A stretch of 64,000 nucleotides of DNA, from the NCBI RefSeq assembly GCF_052324685.1, contig NC_135223.1:22116869-22180868 (forward strand), given 5' to 3'. Of the stretch, positions 60,528 through 64,000 are shown one piece after another. Below the pieces are notes generated by a model. It saw only the letters and a list, made by a program, of their open reading frames with translations. It had not been told where the DNA came from and did no database searches. This DNA is from Brachyhypopomus gauderio (lineage: Eukaryota > Chordata > Actinopteri > Gymnotiformes > Hypopomidae). Made by a program: the position numbers and the translations under genes. Each line of letters begins with the position of its first letter. Position 1 is the first letter of the stretch.

Positions 60528-63500
60528 ATTATTAAAGCTATTCACACAAATATAGAGGAGAGAGATGTGACCTCCTCCACTGAAATGTTCTGATGTCATT
60601 GCTGGCTTTTAATAAAGCAGAGTGTAAACGTTTATGAAGGTAACTGACAAACACAATGTATATTTTGATCTGATTCAGTTAAATATTCTGAATTATTTGG
60701 AGTGTTCTTTCAGATTTGCTGATGTGATCCCATGTTTCTAGAATCATAATGTTTCTGCTGTGCAAGTTACCTATTTACTTTTTTACAGAATATTTCACCC
60801 ACTTTAGATAAATAATATCCATGATTAAGGTGCCTGTTATTATTTATGAATTAATGACTTTTTATAGATAGAATTCACCTACTTTAGATACAAGACAATT
60901 TTTAAGGTGCGAGTTACTATATATGAATAAATGAATAAAACATTGCATATTTCCTCTTGCCCTGTGTGTGTGGTTACCAGATCTTGTTTCTTATTCGCAT
61001 AACATATTGGTTAATATTGGTTAAAATATTGGTTAAAATACTGCACCCATGTAAATTAAGCTTTAGAAATTGATGCAACCAATTCCTACAGGTGAACCAA
61101 CTTACAAACCTCTTCTGTAATGGTGTTGGGAAGAACAATATTGATGTCCATGGTAGTAAGAACAGTTATATGTGTTTATATACATGTATAAAGGACTCTA
61201 AAGAAAGAAAGAAAAAAACCTTTACAAGCTAAATGGGCTTTAATGGTGAGTCTATGTTAAAAGTGAGTATATCTGTTTCTAGCTGTGTAAAATACCCTTT
61301 ATCAGTATTGGTCTTAATTTGAACTTTGACAGTTCTCTCAACTTTTAAAAAATTACACATGTGCACACACACATGCACAACAACACAACATGAGATTAGA
61401 AATCTGTGAAATACTCTCATCTGGAAAAAAATTTTTCTAAGGTCTTCCTTTAGGTTCTGAGATGTATAGTTATCTACGCATTATCTATCTAATAAGGTGA
61501 ATTCATAGTTTAACACTACACAGGAATTCAGCTTGTAAGGTGACAAGTCTCCTGTAACAGAAATGTTTTTTTTCTCAGTGGTGTTCTTTCCTAAAAGGTA
61601 TTTGAATAACTTACTACACTTTACCTTGCTATAATGTTTCCTCCTCTCTTCAGGGCAAAATTAAGTTGATAAGCAACATTCATTTTTTCAAAGCATTTTG
61701 TAGCTTACTTTCTCCCTAATCTTTACCATGTTCCATTCATTCTGGATTTACCTGGCTGCAATACTCTGTTATCATAAAGAGGGTGACAGTTATCAGCTCT
61801 TCAAGAATTAAGATTGCAGGAATATTTATGGTGGTTTTTATGCAAGTGCAACAAGAAATATCACAATAGAAATCAGCCAAACCTCTGCATCTCACTTCAT
61901 CTTACTCATAATTGACACTTTGGCTGTAGTGGTTCTGACTTTTAAGAAATCATTGTAACAGTTAGAACAAAGCAATAGGCCTACCTGCAAATAATTGTCA
62001 GTGCCCTGGAATAATTCACAGTTACAGCCCAGTTCATAAACAACATTTATTCTGCTCTAATATTGTTTCCCAGATGTCACTTATGACAATTTGGTTGGCT
62101 TTAGGTTATGAAATATTATCACACAAGCAAATCGCTGAACTGAATAACTGAATACATTTTTTTTTAATCTGTGGACAAAAGCAATATTTACTAAACAATT
62201 AATGCCATAAAGGAACCTTAGAATTCAGGTTGTGAAGTGTAATGATTTATGATTACTTAACTAAGAGTCCTATTTGGACAACATGCAAGCCTGCTACTGA
62301 CTAATCAACAGGAGTGGAATATCTTGAGCAAAATCCAATAGAAGCTAAATGATTTCACATGGTCTTATAAATGTATTATGGATACAACTGATTCCAGTGG
62401 TACCACTATTTGATTTAAGAAGGCCACATTTTTTCACCTAATTCTCAGGACTGTTATTTTAGGTCTATTATATGGCCCTCAAATTTATTTACTTGATGAA
62501 AGACTAAAAGGCACATAAGGAACATGTCTGCTGTGGCTTCCTCATTGTTCTATTTCAAATGAGTGTCTTGACCACTGTTTCTGGGTAACGCCTTAATAAA
62601 TATACCTCACAGTTTCATCCAACTGTCACTGTTTGCTACATGTTACATTCAATCAGTTCCTGGCAAATTTATTCAGCATATAGCATGAGGAATAGTCAAA
62701 TTGGAATGCAAGCACATGTTACCTGAAAACATGATAAAAAAATATTTAAAAAATTTCAACTGATTTAAAGTACAATCACACAGAAATGTGAGTAGGACAT
62801 TATTCCACCAGAACAATACAGTAGCACTCATGTAGAATGCTCTTTTAATTAAGGAACACTAATTGGACATTGGATTGTTGTTTTGGCTCTGTTCTCACAC
62901 AGAATTAGTAGAATCAAAGACTTTAATAGAATTTTAAATCATAGTGGTTTTAAAGTGCAGATCTTAATTTATGGCTGTTTAGATCATAGCCATTTAGATC
63001 TATTTAGATCATAGCCACCACCATTTCAAGTAACCCTCAGAAAATTTCTAATCTTAAAAAAATTCTTATATTACATACTTCGTTAGACACAGACATCAAG
63101 CTAGATATCATGCTAGTGAAACTGTCAGACCATCAGTGCAGCAATTTTCAGGTCAACCCTGTTTGAGGAGCCTTCAAAAAAAGCAAAATTCAGGTAGGAT
63201 GATTTTACATGAAAAATATGCTTGTTGGCTGTGAAGAAAAAAAAAACCAGTTTGTTTGAGGTAATTGTTCTGCTGCAAACTGAACGGTCATTGACAAAGG
63301 CCGTCCCAGGCAGTTGGTTGGGTCCAATCTGTTACGATACTTCCTGTCGTCCCAACACGCTTCATCCATCATTTCACTGAAGAGATGCTGTGAATCAGAA
63401 CATGAGCCTGCCTTCTTTTCTGCACACCTTTTCTTCATTCCTTCGCTACGGACACACCTTCATCTCTCCAGTTCTTCCTATGCAGGTCACTTTGATTTGT

Positions 63501-64000
63501 TTTAGTTTTTCTTCATGATATATGAATGTGATCTCACAAAAAATGAAGCACTGTATATGCGAGACGTTATTTGAGCAAATACAAGTTGTAAGAAAAGGTC
63601 AACATGCCAAAAAGGTCACTAGCTTGAACCTTAACCTTTTGTAACTTTTCATGCAGACCAGAGCCAAAACAACAAAACTATGTAACTTCAGTTATTTGCA
63701 GACTACATTGTAACTTAAGAGTGCTTATTGGTCCATTTCTATGATAAAATGTGCCTAATTTTGGCTTTTGTAAACATGTTTAATGAAGTTTCTAATGTTC
63801 TTTAAAATACAAATAAAACACCAACAAAGAAAGTTTAATCTTTGGCTGACAAACCCTGTTCACTAATTAAAATAAAATTTGAATTTCATTTTTGACTTGA
63901 ATTTAATTATTCAAATTGAAATCTAAATATTGTATGACTTAAAAATCAAAACTTGTTAAGACTTGATATTTGGCCCTGGAAGTGTGACATGGTTGGTAAA
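60528..64000. other. Downstream intergenic region
   Basis: AT-rich with no gene recognised. In human the next gene is EVA1B, but no EVA1-like transmembrane ORF was found here on either strand. Small local duplications at 60790-60935 share CACTTTAGATA and AAGGTG motifs. Confidence 0.5.
61287..61448. repeat. Diverged direct duplication, copy 2
   Basis: Partner of 60336-60527, about 950 bp away, with only a few AC units at the microsatellite position. Confidence 0.85.

Noticed and set aside
63205..63438. Candidate EVA1B on the minus strand, expected from human synteny
   Set aside because: The ORF lacks a transmembrane segment or EVA1 motifs; the gene is not in the window or not recognisable.

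Overview
The window is vertebrate nuclear DNA, almost certainly from a ray-finned (teleost) fish. The evidence is long AT-rich introns, abundant (TG)n and (TA)n microsatellites, fish-type tRNA-derived SINEs, a Tc1/mariner relic and small hAT-like elements. The species cannot be fixed from the sequence alone. Nothing bacterial, no CRISPR array and no rRNA or intact tRNA gene was seen.

Three protein-coding genes lie head to tail on the + strand: map7d1 (3' part, 271-12500), thrap3 (34433-44382) and sh3d21 (47100-59558). The same order and orientation, MAP7D1-THRAP3-SH3D21, occurs at human 1p34.3, so this is a conserved vertebrate microsyntenic block. I rebuilt each gene exon by exon from homology, splice sites and phase. 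All junctions keep the reading frame: map7d1 has 13 coding exons here and 706 codons plus stop, thrap3 has 11 coding exons and 891 codons plus stop, and sh3d21 has 17 coding exons and 493 codons plus stop.

Layout. 1-13020: map7d1 exons, ending in an 11-nt coding tail exon, a 3' UTR and a poly(A) signal at 12999; its last intron carries an antisense Tc1 relic. 13020-30200: a long gene-poor interval with a 33-bp minisatellite, a perfect 16-bp hairpin, a G-rich tract and two weak exon-like minus-strand ORFs. 30200-44930: thrap3, with an inferred untranslated first exon, an RS-rich N-terminus and the conserved THRAP3/BCLAF1 C-terminal block. 46900-60260: sh3d21, encoding three SH3 domains, a proline-rich linker and a C-terminal coiled coil like CD2AP/CIN85. 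60260-64000: no gene recognised.

The genes are not an operon or pathway. MAP7D1 is a microtubule/kinesin-1 cofactor, THRAP3 a nuclear RNA-processing and transcription factor, and SH3D21 an SH3 adaptor. The most interesting signals are repeat sequences acting on splice sites: long UG repeats abutting 3' splice sites, a minisatellite seeded on a 5' splice site that copies the donor, a 47-bp duplication that creates a second donor followed at once by a stop, and two introns whose phase implies GC-AG splicing. I found no evidence for a wholly new biological system.
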